Below, in pieces: positions 17,569-25,628 of a stretch of DNA of 64,000 nucleotides. Under the pieces are notes generated by a model. That model was not told where the DNA came from. It saw only the letters and a list, made by a program, of their open reading frames with translations, and ran no database searches. Position 1 is the stretch's first letter; each line of letters starts with the position of its first letter. Both the position numbers and the translations under genes were made by a program. The DNA is from Nocardioides anomalus. Its GTDB lineage: Bacteria; Actinomycetota; Actinomycetes; Propionibacteriales; Nocardioidaceae. The DNA lies in assembly GCF_011046535.1 (NCBI RefSeq), contig NZ_CP049257.1:3596001-3660000 (forward strand), read 5' to 3'.

Positions 17569-18186
17569 GTGGCTCACCGCGGCGGCCCGCCGATCTACGT
17601 CTCGGTCGACATCGCCGCGCCCGTCGACGAGGTGTGGCGACTGACCCAGGACACCGACCTGCACCCGCGCTGGGACGCGCGCTTCAGCGCCATCGAGCCG
17701 GTCGCCGACCTCCCGGGCGGCGGCCAGCGGTTCCGCTACGAGCTGCGGCTCCCGGGCCGTGTGCTCGCGGGCACCGGGACGACGCTCGGCGAGAAGTGGC
17801 GCCCGGACGGCACGCGCACCTCGGCCCTGCGCTTCACCACACCCGACCGGCTCTCGCCGCTCGGCGACGGCCGGGGCTACTGGCGCTACGAGCCCACCGC
17901 GAGCGGGGTGCGGTTCACCACCGGCTACGACTACCGGCCCGGCTGGGGCGGCCTGGCCGACCGGATCGTCCTTCGTCGCGCCGTCGGCTGGCTCACCGCA
18001 TGGAGCTTCGACCGGCTGCGGATCTGGGCCGAGCGCGGCGAGGAGCCCGAGCGGTGGCCGCTGCGCTCGGTGCTGTGGGTGTGGCGCCCCGAGCGGCCGC
18101 GAGCCGCGCGGTGCCGGCGGCGAGCGCACGACGGTCGGGTGATGGAGGCGGCGCCCGCCACCCTGGACGGGCTGGCCGCGCCGTGA
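17569..18186 (+). CDS. SRPBCC (START/Bet v1-like) family protein
   Basis: 205-aa protein with the polyketide-cyclase/START-like fold: IYVSVDIAAPVDEVWRLTQDTDLHPRWDARFSAIEP at the N-terminus is the usual first strand and helix, and GGRVRFTTGYDYRP-like strands follow. It binds small hydrophobic ligands in known relatives; no catalytic role can be assigned. GTG start 4 nt after the deacetylase stop and a GTGA overlap with the next gene place it in the rightward operon. Confidence 0.7.
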   Translation: MAHRGGPPIYVSVDIAAPVDEVWRLTQDTDLHPRWDARFSAIEPVADLPGGGQRFRYELRLPGRVLAGTGTTLGEKWRPDGTRTSALRFTTPDRLSPLGDGRGYWRYEPTASGVRFTTGYDYRPGWGGLADRIVLRRAVGWLTAWSFDRLRIWAERGEEPERWPLRSVLWVWRPERPRAARCRRRAHDGRVMEAAPATLDGLAAP

Positions 18187-18860
18187 GGAGCAGCAGCGTC
18201 TTCGCCCAGGCCATGGGCGCGGAGTTCGAGCGCCTGCACCCCATGCTCCAGCGGCGCTTCGGCGTCGGCCTGGACGCGGGCTACGCCTGCGTGGGCCACG
18301 GCACCATGCACCGGATCCGCCGCGGGCCCTGGTGGACGGTGCCGTTCCTCCAGATCGGCAGGATGCGCAACATCCTGGTGCCCGACACCGGCACCGAGGT
18401 GCCGTTCACCATCCACAACTACCCCTACCGCGACCCGCTCGGCCGCGAGGCGGTCACCTTCGTCCGCGAGTACGAGCTGCGCGGGCGCACCCGCCGCTTC
18501 GACGCCACCATGATCCGCGCCCGCGACGGCCACGTCGTGGACTACCTCGGCACCCACCAGCACCTCGCCGTCGACCTCGAGGTCCGCGCCGAGCCCGACG
18601 GCAGCCTGCGGATCCGCTCGGACGCCCAGCGCTTCTACGAGGGACCGTTCGGCTTCTGCTTCCCGATGCTCTTCAGCGGCCGCGCGGACCTGCACGAGTG
18701 GTACGACGACGCCGCGGGCGCCTACCGGATCGAGCTGGAGGTCACCAACCCCGTCTTCGGCTTCCTGTTCGGCTACGACGGCACCTTCACCTGCGAGTTC
18801 CCCGAGGGCGCGCAGGCACCGGACCGGATCCTGCCGCGGCGCTACGAGCGCCGCGAGTAG
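18183..18860 (+). CDS. DUF4166 domain protein
   Basis: 225-aa protein that looks like a DUF4166 family member: FERLHPMLQRRFG near the start, VPFTIHNYPYRDPLGREAVTFVREY in the middle and FGFLFGYDGTFTCEF at the end. Function of the family is not established. The GTG start overlaps the SRPBCC stop (GTGA). Last gene of the HDAC operon. Confidence 0.68.
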   Translation: MRSSSVFAQAMGAEFERLHPMLQRRFGVGLDAGYACVGHGTMHRIRRGPWWTVPFLQIGRMRNILVPDTGTEVPFTIHNYPYRDPLGREAVTFVREYELRGRTRRFDATMIRARDGHVVDYLGTHQHLAVDLEVRAEPDGSLRIRSDAQRFYEGPFGFCFPMLFSGRADLHEWYDDAAGAYRIELEVTNPVFGFLFGYDGTFTCEFPEGAQAPDRILPRRYERRE

Positions 18861-18865
18861 CCGGG

Positions 18866-19168
18866 CTAGGCCCGCCGGTCCGCCACGACGTACGCCGCGC
18901 CGGCGGCGACCGCGGTGACGATCGCCACTGAGGGCCAGGCGCCGACCTGCTTGGCCAGCGGGTGCGAGGCGCCGAAGGCCACGACGTAGGTGCCGGCCAG
19001 CGCGGCGGTGGTGCCGACGCCGGTGGTGCGCAGCCAGGAGCGGCCGGCCAGGACGCCGGCGGCGAGCAGCACGGCGCCACCGAGCTCGCGGTGCCCGCTG
19101 TAGCGGGCGACGGCGTACCCGCCGACGAGTCCGGCGGCGACGACGAGGGCGGTCTTGGGGGCGGCCAT
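18866..19168 (-). CDS. small multi-helix membrane protein of unknown function
   Basis: 100 aa with four hydrophobic stretches (TALVVAAGLVGGYAVARY, AVLLAAGVLAGRSWL, AALAGTYVVAFGA, AIVTAVAAGAAYVV). It resembles short actinobacterial membrane proteins without assigned function. Converges with the DUF4166 gene, 5 nt between stops. Confidence 0.65.
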   Translation of the reverse strand: MAAPKTALVVAAGLVGGYAVARYSGHRELGGAVLLAAGVLAGRSWLRTTGVGTTAALAGTYVVAFGASHPLAKQVGAWPSVAIVTAVAAGAAYVVADRRA

Positions 19169-19241
19169 GGTGGCGACGGTAGCCGTCCCACGGGAGCGTG
19201 CGGGTCCCGGAGTGCTCCGCGGGGCCTCCTACCCTGGACGG

Positions 19242-20441
19242 GTGAAGGTCCTGCTGCTGGAGAACATCCACCCGGTCGCCGTGGAGCAGCTGCGCGCTCG
19301 CGGCCACGAGGTCGAGCTCCGGGTCGGCTCCCTCTCCGAGGACGAGCTCGTCGAGGGCCTGGACGGCGTGCAGGTGCTGGGGATCCGCTCCAACACCCAC
19401 CTCACGCCGCGGGTCTTCGAGGCGGCCACCGACCTGGTCGCGGTCGGCTGCTTCTGCATCGGCACCAACCAGGTCGACCTGGCCGAGGCGGCCCGGCGCG
19501 GGATCGCGGTCTTCAACGCGCCGTACTCCAACAGCCGCAGCGTGGTCGAGCTGGTGATCGGCGAGATCATCGCGCTGGCCCGCCGGCTGACCGAGAAGAC
19601 GTGGAAGATGCACGACGGGGTCTGGGACAAGTCGGCCAAGGGCAGCCACGAGGTCCGCGGCCGCACGCTCGGCATCGTCGGCTACGGCAACATCGGCACC
19701 CAGCTGTCCAACCTGGCCGAGGCGATGGGGATGCGGGTCGTCTTCTACGACACCGCCGACCGCCTGGCCCACGGCAACGCGCGCCGGATGGCCTCGCTCG
19801 ACGCGCTGCTGGCCGAGGCCGACGTGGTCAGCCTGCACGTCGACGGCCGGCCGGGGAACGCCGGGCTGTTCGGCGCCGAGCAGTTCGCCACGATGAAGCC
19901 GCGGGCGATGTTCATCAACGCCTCGCGCGGCATGGTCGTCGACGACGTCGCGCTGCGCGAGAACATCGAGTCCGGCCACCTCGCGGGCGCCGCGCTCGAC
20001 GTCTTCCCGGTCGAGCCCAAGGCCCAGGGCGACGCGTTCGAGTCCGTGCTCCGCGGGCTGGACAACGTCATCCTCACCCCGCACGTCGGCGGCTCGACCC
20101 AGGAGGCGCAGGAGGAGATCGGCTGGTTCGTGTCCGGCAAGCTCGCGACGTACGTCGCCGAGGGCAGCACCGCGCTGTCGGTGAACCTGCCCGCGGTCCA
20201 GCCGCCGCCGCTCACCGAGGGCGTCCGGCTGGCCTACCTGCACGTCAACGTGCCGGGCGTGCTGGCCGAGCTCAACGCCTACCTGGCCGAGCAGGGCGCC
20301 AACATCACCGGGCAGTACCTCGCCACGCGCGGCGAGCAGGGCTACGTCGTCACCGACGCCACCGAGGCGATCAGCGAGCCGGCCCTGGACAAGCTGCGCA
20401 GCTCCGACCAGACCGTCTGGCTGCGCACCTTCACCGCCTGA
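19242..20441 (+). CDS. serA: D-3-phosphoglycerate dehydrogenase (SerA-like)
   Basis: 399-aa NAD-dependent 2-hydroxyacid dehydrogenase with a C-terminal ACT-like domain; first step of serine synthesis, 3-phosphoglycerate to 3-phosphohydroxypyruvate. NAD fold GIVGYGNIGTQLSNLAEAMG at about 145-164, catalytic Arg in NASRGMVVDD, and TPHVGGST with the catalytic His. The C-terminus (YLHVNVPGVLAELNAYLAEQGANITGQYL) is an ACT domain, giving the short E. coli-type SerA length. The GTG at 19242 starts the family motif MKVLLLENIHP. Actinobacteria often also carry a longer SerA, so this could be a second or alternative enzyme. Confidence 0.85.
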   Translation: MKVLLLENIHPVAVEQLRARGHEVELRVGSLSEDELVEGLDGVQVLGIRSNTHLTPRVFEAATDLVAVGCFCIGTNQVDLAEAARRGIAVFNAPYSNSRSVVELVIGEIIALARRLTEKTWKMHDGVWDKSAKGSHEVRGRTLGIVGYGNIGTQLSNLAEAMGMRVVFYDTADRLAHGNARRMASLDALLAEADVVSLHVDGRPGNAGLFGAEQFATMKPRAMFINASRGMVVDDVALRENIESGHLAGAALDVFPVEPKAQGDAFESVLRGLDNVILTPHVGGSTQEAQEEIGWFVSGKLATYVAEGSTALSVNLPAVQPPPLTEGVRLAYLHVNVPGVLAELNAYLAEQGANITGQYLATRGEQGYVVTDATEAISEPALDKLRSSDQTVWLRTFTA

Positions 20442-20471
20442 GACGTCAGGGGCCGTTCGTAGGCTGGAGCC

Positions 20472-21344
20472 ATGGCCTCCCTCCCCCTGCCGGACGTACG
20501 AGGCCGCCTCGGCCAGGCGCTGTTCGCGCGGGTCGCGGGTCCCGACGGGCCCAAGCAGCGCGACCGGATCCACCTGCGTGAGGGGCCGCGGTGGTTCGCG
20601 CCCGACAGCGCCATCGCCCAGGTGCACGGCGACGCCTCGATGTTCGTGGGCGGGCTGCGCGCGCTGCTGCTGCAGACCCTGCACCCCGCGGCCATGCTCG
20701 CGGTGAGCGAGCACTCCGGCTTCCGCGGCGACATGTGGGGCCGGCTGCACCGCACCAGCACCTTCCTCGCGGTCACCACCTTCGGCGCGGCCGACGACGC
20801 CCAGGCCGCGGTCGACGCGGTGCGCCGCATCCACGAGCGGGTCATCGGCCAGCTGCCCGACGGCACGCCGTACGCCGCGAGCGACCCGCACCTGCTGGCG
20901 TGGGTGCACGCCGCCGAGGCCGACAGCTTCCTGCGTGCCCACCAGGTCTACGGCCGCGCGCCGCTGGACCAGGCCGGGCGCGACGAGTACGTCGCCCAGA
21001 TCGCCGAGATCGGCGCCCGCCTCGGGGTCGTCGACCCGCCCACCACCGAGGCCGAGCTGGCCGACGCGCTCGCGGCGTACCGCCCCGAGCTGCGCGGCAC
21101 CCCGGAGGCCCGCGAGGCCGTGCGCTACGTGCTGCTCAAGCCGCCGCTGCCGCTGGCCGCGCGGGCGCCGTACGCCGTGATCGCGGCCGCCGCCATCGGG
21201 CTGATGCCGGCCTGGACCCGGCTGCCGCTGCGCCTGCCCTACCTGCCCGTCTCCGAGCGCACCGTGGTGCGCGTGCTCGGCGGGCTGGCCACCGGCACCA
21301 TCCGGTGGGCCATGACCCCGCCGGCCGACGGGTCCGCTAGCTGA
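20472..21344 (+). CDS. oxygenase MpaB family protein (DUF2236)
   Basis: 290 aa. Conserved DUF2236 features are visible: FAPDSAIAQVHGDASMFVGGLRALLLQTLHPAAM, then FRGDMWGRLHRTSTFL and AHQVYGRAPL. MpaB and latex-clearing proteins of this superfamily bind haem b and act in oxidative side-chain or polymer cleavage; candidate haem-ligand histidines are in LLQTLHP and the helix around WVHAAEADSFLRAH. Stands alone; ATG 8 nt after a short leader. Substrate unknown. Confidence 0.8.
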   Translation: MASLPLPDVRGRLGQALFARVAGPDGPKQRDRIHLREGPRWFAPDSAIAQVHGDASMFVGGLRALLLQTLHPAAMLAVSEHSGFRGDMWGRLHRTSTFLAVTTFGAADDAQAAVDAVRRIHERVIGQLPDGTPYAASDPHLLAWVHAAEADSFLRAHQVYGRAPLDQAGRDEYVAQIAEIGARLGVVDPPTTEAELADALAAYRPELRGTPEAREAVRYVLLKPPLPLAARAPYAVIAAAAIGLMPAWTRLPLRLPYLPVSERTVVRVLGGLATGTIRWAMTPPADGSAS

Positions 21345-21711
21345 CCTGCAGGTCCGCGTCGGACCAGTAGGCCTTCATCGAGGTGATCAGGCCGTCGTCG
21401 TCGAAGGTCATCACGTCGATCGGCGCCAGCGTGAAGGTCTGCTCGCCGGCCCGGGTCCGCAGCTCGAACAGGAACGCCGCCTGCCCGTCCGCGATGCGTG
21501 CGCTCAGCACCTCGCCGGCCTGCTCGAGCCCCTCGAGCGTGGCGTAGAACTCGCGGATCGCCTCAGGCGTGCTGCGCACCCCGCTGCCCACCGGGTCCTC
21601 GACCGTCGCGCCGTCGGCGAACAGCGCCATGACCTCGGCGGTGCTGCCGGTGGCCACCCGGGCGACGTACTGCTCGATGACCTCGCGGATCTTCTCCGGG
21701 CTGGCGGGCAC
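21337..21711 (-). CDS. SnoaL-like/ketosteroid-isomerase-fold protein
   Basis: 124-aa NTF2-like protein close to steroid delta-isomerases: IREVIEQYVARVATGSTAEVMALFADGATVEDPVGS at the start and MTFDDDGLITSMKAYWSDADL near the end. GTG start with AAGGAG 6 nt upstream. Its stop overlaps the convergent MpaB gene by 8 nt. Whether it isomerises steroids cannot be told from sequence. Confidence 0.78.
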   Translation of the reverse strand: MPASPEKIREVIEQYVARVATGSTAEVMALFADGATVEDPVGSGVRSTPEAIREFYATLEGLEQAGEVLSARIADGQAAFLFELRTRAGEQTFTLAPIDVMTFDDDGLITSMKAYWSDADLQVS

Positions 21712-21779
21712 GGTCGCTCCTTGCTCCGAGGGGGTGGAACACGTTCCGGTTCTTGTCCGGTCGCACAGTAGCGGGTTGG

Positions 21780-22385
21780 ATGAGCGCGATGGACGCCAGT
21801 GACAGATGGCCCCTGCCCGAGTCCGCCGAGGTCCGGGACGCCGTCGTGGCGGCGTACGCCGACCCGAGCCGCGGCTACCACGACACGCGCCACCTGAGCG
21901 AGGTGCTGGACCGGCTCGACGAGCTGGCCGCCCACGGCGTCGGCTACGACGCGACCCCGGTGCTGCTCGCGGCGTACTTCCACGACGCGGTCTACGACGG
22001 CGAGCGCGACGCGGAGGAGCGCTCGGCCACCTGGGCCGAGGACGCGCTCGCCGCGGTCGCGCCGGCCGCCGTCGTGGCCGAGGTCGCCCGCCTGGTCCGG
22101 CTCACCGAGACCCACACGCCCGACGACGCCGACGCCAACGGCTGCGCGCTCTCCGACGCCGACCTCGGCATCCTGGCCGCGCCCCGCGAGCGGTACGAGG
22201 AGTACGTCGCCGCCGTGCGCCGGGAGTACGCCCACCTCGACGACGACGTCTTCCGCGCCGGTCGGGCCGAGGTGCTGCGCGGGCTGGCGGCCAAGCCGCG
22301 GCTGTTCCACACGGCGTACGCCCGGGAGCGGTGGGAGGCCGCCGCGCGGGCCAACGTGGAGCGGGAGCTCGCCGACCTGGCGTAG
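21780..22385 (+). CDS. HD-superfamily metal-dependent phosphohydrolase-like protein
   Basis: 201 aa. His-Asp pattern typical of the family: RGYHDTRHLSEVLDRLDELA, LAAYFHDAVYDGERDAEERSATWAE and LTETHTPDDADANGCALSDADLGILA. Such proteins are predicted hydrolases without assigned substrate. I chose the ATG at 21780; a TTG at 21753 and an ATG at 21789 are alternatives. Confidence 0.78.
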   Translation: MSAMDASDRWPLPESAEVRDAVVAAYADPSRGYHDTRHLSEVLDRLDELAAHGVGYDATPVLLAAYFHDAVYDGERDAEERSATWAEDALAAVAPAAVVAEVARLVRLTETHTPDDADANGCALSDADLGILAAPRERYEEYVAAVRREYAHLDDDVFRAGRAEVLRGLAAKPRLFHTAYARERWEAAARANVERELADLA

Positions 22386-22426
22386 GTCACGGAATCCGGG
22401 CCGCCCGCCCGTGGTTGTGCCCTCAC

Positions 22427-23497
22427 GTGAGCCACCTCTTCGAGCCGATCACCCTGCGCGACGTGACCATCCGCAACCGGGTGTGGGTCGCACCGATGTG
22501 CCAGTACTCCGCCGTCGACGGCGTGCCGAACGACTGGCACCTGGTGCACCTGGGTTCCTTCGCGCGCGGCGGCGCCGGGCTGGTGCTGACCGAGGCGACC
22601 GCGGTGGTGCCCGAGGGCCGGATCTCGCCGGAGGACACCGGGATCTGGAACGACGAGCAGCAGGCCGCGTGGTCGCGGATCGTGGCCTTCCTGCACGCGC
22701 AGGGCGCGACCGCGGGCATCCAGCTCGCGCACGCCGGGCGCAAGGCCTCGACGTACTCCGGGTTCACCGGCGAGCGCGGCGGCGTGGCCGACGGCGACGG
22801 CGGCTGGCAGCCGGTCGCGCCCTCGCCGGTGCCGTTCCCCGGGCTGCGCGAGGACCCGGCGCCGCTGACGCTCGAGGAGATCGAGGCCGTCGTGGCCGCG
22901 TTCGGCGAGGCCGCGGTGCGAGCCGTGATGGCCGGCTTCGACGTGCTCGAGCTGCACGCGGCGCACGGCTACCTGCTGCACGAGTTCCTCTCCCCGCTGT
23001 CCAACCACCGCGAGGACGCCTACGGCGGGCCGTTCGAGCACCGCGCCCGCCTGCTGCTCGAGGTCGTCGCCGAGATCCGGCGCCGCGTGCCCGAGGGCAC
23101 GCCGGTGCTGGTGCGCCTGTCGGCCACCGACTGGGTCGACGGCGGCTGGTCCGGCGACGACACGGTCCGGCTGGCCGGGCTGCTCCATGAGGCGGGCGTC
23201 GACCTGGTCGACACCTCCAGCGGCGGCAACGCCCAGGCCGACATCCCGACCGGGCCGGGGTACCAGGTGCCGTTCGCGCGCCGGGTGCGCACCGAGGCCG
23301 GCGTGCCGGCGGGCGCGGTCGGGCTCATCACCGAGCCCAAGCAGGCCGAGGAGATCCTGTCCGAGGGCTCGGCCGACGTGGTGCTGCTGGGCCGCGAGCT
23401 GCTGCGCGACCCGCACTGGCCGCTGCGCGCGGCCTACGAGCTGGGCGTCGAGGCCGAGGAGCTGTGGCCGGTGCAGTACCGGCGCGCGGCGCGCTAG
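22427..23497 (+). CDS. NADH:flavin oxidoreductase, Old Yellow Enzyme YqjM-type
   Basis: 356-aa FMN-dependent ene-reductase. Hallmarks are FEPITLRDVTIRNRVWVAPMCQYS with the YqjM-type Cys in PMCQYS, AGIQLAHAGRKAS, the catalytic HAAHGYLLHEFLSPLSN, and the phosphate-binding GLITEPKQAEEIL..VLLGRELLRDP. Reduces activated alkenes; often part of stress or xenobiotic responses. GTG start chosen by the family N-terminus. Stop overlaps the convergent DUF4031 gene by 4 nt. Confidence 0.92.
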   Translation: MSHLFEPITLRDVTIRNRVWVAPMCQYSAVDGVPNDWHLVHLGSFARGGAGLVLTEATAVVPEGRISPEDTGIWNDEQQAAWSRIVAFLHAQGATAGIQLAHAGRKASTYSGFTGERGGVADGDGGWQPVAPSPVPFPGLREDPAPLTLEEIEAVVAAFGEAAVRAVMAGFDVLELHAAHGYLLHEFLSPLSNHREDAYGGPFEHRARLLLEVVAEIRRRVPEGTPVLVRLSATDWVDGGWSGDDTVRLAGLLHEAGVDLVDTSSGGNAQADIPTGPGYQVPFARRVRTEAGVPAGAVGLITEPKQAEEILSEGSADVVLLGRELLRDPHWPLRAAYELGVEAEELWPVQYRRAAR

Positions 23498-23766
23498 CCC
23501 CCGTCGACCTGGCTCTTGCGGCGGCGCAGGCCCGCGGCGACCAGCCGCCGCACGAGCTCCCGCGAGCTGACCGGCTCCACGCCGCGGGCCAGCACGTCGT
23601 CGTACCACTCGGCGGGCACGTCGTAGTGGTCGCGGTCGAAGCCGCGCTCGGGGATGCCGAGCTCGCGGGCGAAGGCGTGCAGCTCCTCGTAGTCGCTGTC
23701 GCTGGCCAGGTGCGACCACAGCCGGCCCCGCGACGGCACGGCGGGCGGGTCGATCATCAGCGTCAC
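23494..23766 (-). CDS. DUF4031 domain protein
   Basis: 90-aa protein of the short DUF4031 family: MIDPPAVPSRGRLWSHLASD, ELHAFARELGIPERGFDRDHYDVP and a basic C-terminus. Function unknown. GTG start at 23766 overlaps the stop of the CutC-like gene, so the two are coupled. Confidence 0.75.
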   Translation of the reverse strand: MTLMIDPPAVPSRGRLWSHLASDSDYEELHAFARELGIPERGFDRDHYDVPAEWYDDVLARGVEPVSSRELVRRLVAAGLRRRKSQVDGG

Positions 23767-24410
23767 AGGCGCTCCAGCGCGCCGTCGAGCAGCAGTCGCC
23801 ACGAGCGGACCAGGTCGGGGGCCACGTAGGCCTTCCACGAGCCGCTGGGGCGCGCCTGGAGGTCGACGTGGAACGCCCGCACCCCCGCGCGCACCAGCCA
23901 CGGCACGTGCTCGGCCAGCAGCCCGTCGCCCGGCACCAGCAGCGCGGCCACGGCCGGGTCGGCGTCCGCGGCGGCCTGGAGGTCGTCGTAGCCCTCCGAC
24001 ATCCCACGCGGCGAGCCCGCCGACCGCACGCCGACCAGCCCCGGCAGCGCCGGCGGCCCGGCCAGCCGCCGCCACGAGCGCCGCGGGTCGAGCGCGTGGT
24101 CCAGTGCGACGTACTGCCACGCCACGTCCCCCAGCGCCGCGCACGCCTCGACGTCCACCTCGAGGTCGGCGTCCAGGAACCCGACCGACACCCCGGCCAC
24201 GCCCAACTCGCGCAGCACCGGCACCTGCTCGGCCCGGGTCACGGCGGCGAACACCGGCACCGCCCCCGCCTCTCGACAAACGGCCGAGACGACCACCGGC
24301 TCGAGCGGCTCACCCGCCGGAGTGGCCACGTGCAGCCGGTCCGCGCCCCCCTCGAGCGCGCCCGCCACGTCACGCTCGTGCGCCACCGCGACCTCGAGCA
24401 CCACCCCCAT
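23763..24410 (-). CDS. CutC-family (copper homeostasis protein-like) TIM-barrel protein
   Basis: 215 aa. The start LEVAVAHERDVAGALEGGADRLHV matches the CutC N-terminal strand-helix unit, and later VDLEVDVEACAAL and FHVDLQARPSGSWKAY fit the barrel. CutC was linked to copper tolerance in E. coli, but its biochemical role is debated. ATG start. Coupled to the DUF4031 gene downstream. Confidence 0.75.
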   Translation of the reverse strand: MGVVLEVAVAHERDVAGALEGGADRLHVATPAGEPLEPVVVSAVCREAGAVPVFAAVTRAEQVPVLRELGVAGVSVGFLDADLEVDVEACAALGDVAWQYVALDHALDPRRSWRRLAGPPALPGLVGVRSAGSPRGMSEGYDDLQAAADADPAVAALLVPGDGLLAEHVPWLVRAGVRAFHVDLQARPSGSWKAYVAPDLVRSWRLLLDGALERL

Positions 24411-24461
24411 GGAGGAAGCGTAGGGCTCGGCGCGTCACCACGGGGGGCACACAATGGGCGG

Positions 24462-24806
24462 GTGGACACCGTGCCGTTGTTCGATGCGAGGGCCCGCGTC
24501 CTCGCCGACCTCCAGGCCCGCGGCCACGCGTCCGCGCAGGCGGTGAGCCTGCTCGAGGACGCCGTAGCCGCCCGCGAGTGGTGGGCCGACCAGTGGCCCG
24601 AGGGCCAGGTGTACGTCGCCGGGCTGGTCGCCCAGGACGTCCAGGACGGCCTCTTCGAGGTCTCCGGGCGCTGGCCGCTGTGCCTGAACTGCGAAGGCCC
24701 GGAGCACTCGCTCTACATCCAGCCCGACCTCGGCGGCCCCGACCCCGTGTGGGTCTGCGAGGAGTCCGGCGACGTGGTCGCGCCCCTCGGCGCATTGGGC
24801 CGCTGA
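24462..24806 (+). CDS. conserved hypothetical protein, 114 aa
   Basis: Soluble protein with helical N-terminal half (LFDARARVLADLQARGHASAQAVSLLEDAV) and a C-terminal part with two Cys (LCLNCEGPEH and WVCEESGDVVAPLG) that could form a metal or disulfide site. No family recognised. GTG start chosen because it opens the coherent sequence VDTVPLFDARAR. Divergent from the CutC-like gene. Confidence 0.6.
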   Translation: MDTVPLFDARARVLADLQARGHASAQAVSLLEDAVAAREWWADQWPEGQVYVAGLVAQDVQDGLFEVSGRWPLCLNCEGPEHSLYIQPDLGGPDPVWVCEESGDVVAPLGALGR

Positions 24807-24957
24807 AGGCGCCTCGTCTGCGCTGGGCGCGGGCCGATGGGTCGTGGAGACTGGGGCACTGTGAGCTGTTGAGGCCCTGGGCTCTCGGCTAGCCCGTGGG
24901 CGCCTGACCTGCTCACGGACATCAATTGCGTGCGGCCGCGCGCTTACCACCCCGACT

Positions 24958-25040
24958 CCCGCTGTCAAGGACGCTGCGCGCCACTTCGTGGCGAACTGCG
25001 GGGGCGCTTCGCGCCGAGGGAGTTCGTCCTTGACAGCGGG
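24958..25040. repeat. structured inverted-repeat element, copy A
   Basis: Perfect 15-bp outer stem (CCCGCTGTCAAGGAC paired with GTCCTTGACAGCGGG) encloses two smaller hairpins, CGCCAC/GTGGCG and GGCGC/GCGCC, joined by conserved GAACTGCG and followed by GAGGGAGT. Copy B at 41394-41483 has the same layout with different but still paired stems. Could be a structured RNA or a palindromic repeat of the REP type. Confidence 0.8.
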
Positions 25041-25140
25041 TCCCGGTCGGCGCGGTAACCGCGCGCTCAAGGGCGAGGCTCCGCCACGCCCGCAATGCGC
25101 GGCCGCCTCCGGCAGCCGCGCTCACCTCCGGTACCCAGCA

Positions 25141-25214
25141 CTTGTAACGCTCAGTTACGGGAACTACCGACCCGTTCGAACGGGTCCGGAGTTCCCGTAA
25201 CTGAGCGTTACAAG
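25141..25214. repeat. 74-nt near-perfect hairpin with 25-bp identical arms
   Basis: The arms at 25141-25165 and 25190-25214 are exact reverse complements. The 24-nt centre itself contains the perfect palindrome ACCCGTTCGAACGGGT (25170-25185). No U-tract follows, and neighbouring genes are far away, so a simple terminator is unlikely. Function unknown. Confidence 0.85.
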
Positions 25215-25294
25215 CCGCCGCCGCCCCGCCACCCCACGCCACCCACCCCAACCACGTGAAGGCGGAGGCGAGGGCGGTGCACCCGGCCAGGCCC

Positions 25295-25467
25295 CCTGTG
25301 GGCTGACCCGGCCCCCGCCGGGCCGGGGTTCGCCGTCGAAGGCTGAATCCGCGGCGTGGGGCACGCATACGTGACGCAAGCGGGCTGGAAGCAGCCGCGT
25401 GCAACACGGCGTCGGTTGCCTTCGACGGTGAACACCGGATCCGGCGGAGGCCGGGTCAGTCCACAGG
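25295..25467. repeat. imperfect 49/50-nt inverted repeat with 74-nt spacer
   Basis: Left arm 25295-25343 and right arm 25418-25467 pair over most of their length, with the outer ends CCTGTGG/CCACAGG and inner ends GCCGTCGAAGGC/GCCTTCGACGG matching. Size and layout resemble a small non-autonomous mobile element, but no target duplication was established. Confidence 0.7.
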
Positions 25468-25528
25468 CGGCCGGACCCGAGAGCCCGCACCACGAGAAGC
25501 AGCACCCAGACACAACACAACGACCCCA

Positions 25529-25540
25529 GGTACTAGTACC
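25529..25540. promoter_or_regulatory. perfect 12-bp palindrome upstream of secreted-protein gene
   Basis: GGTACTAGTACC, 88 nt before the start codon, with a second ACTAGT about 15 nt further on. A plausible operator; no regulator can be assigned. Confidence 0.35.
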
Positions 25541-25628
25541 ACCGTTCACCTTTCAACTAGTCCCTGACCTCTGGCTCACTAGGCCCTACCGCCCCACCAG
25601 GGAGCGGACACCGACCAGGGAGCCCCCC

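Larger units (their letters stand above)
24807..25628. other. 822-nt intergenic region rich in inverted repeats
   Basis: No convincing gene. It holds three large inverted-repeat structures (listed separately) and a short perfect palindrome near the downstream start codon. Open frames crossing it have Arg/Pro-rich, out-of-frame-like composition. The last 90 nt are the probable promoter and leader of the secreted-protein gene. Confidence 0.75.

Noticed and set aside
25170..25185. ACCCGTTCGAACGGGT as an SOS box
   Set aside because: The arms are contiguous and lack the 4-nt spacing of TCGAAC-N4-GTTCGA; it is the core of a larger hairpin.
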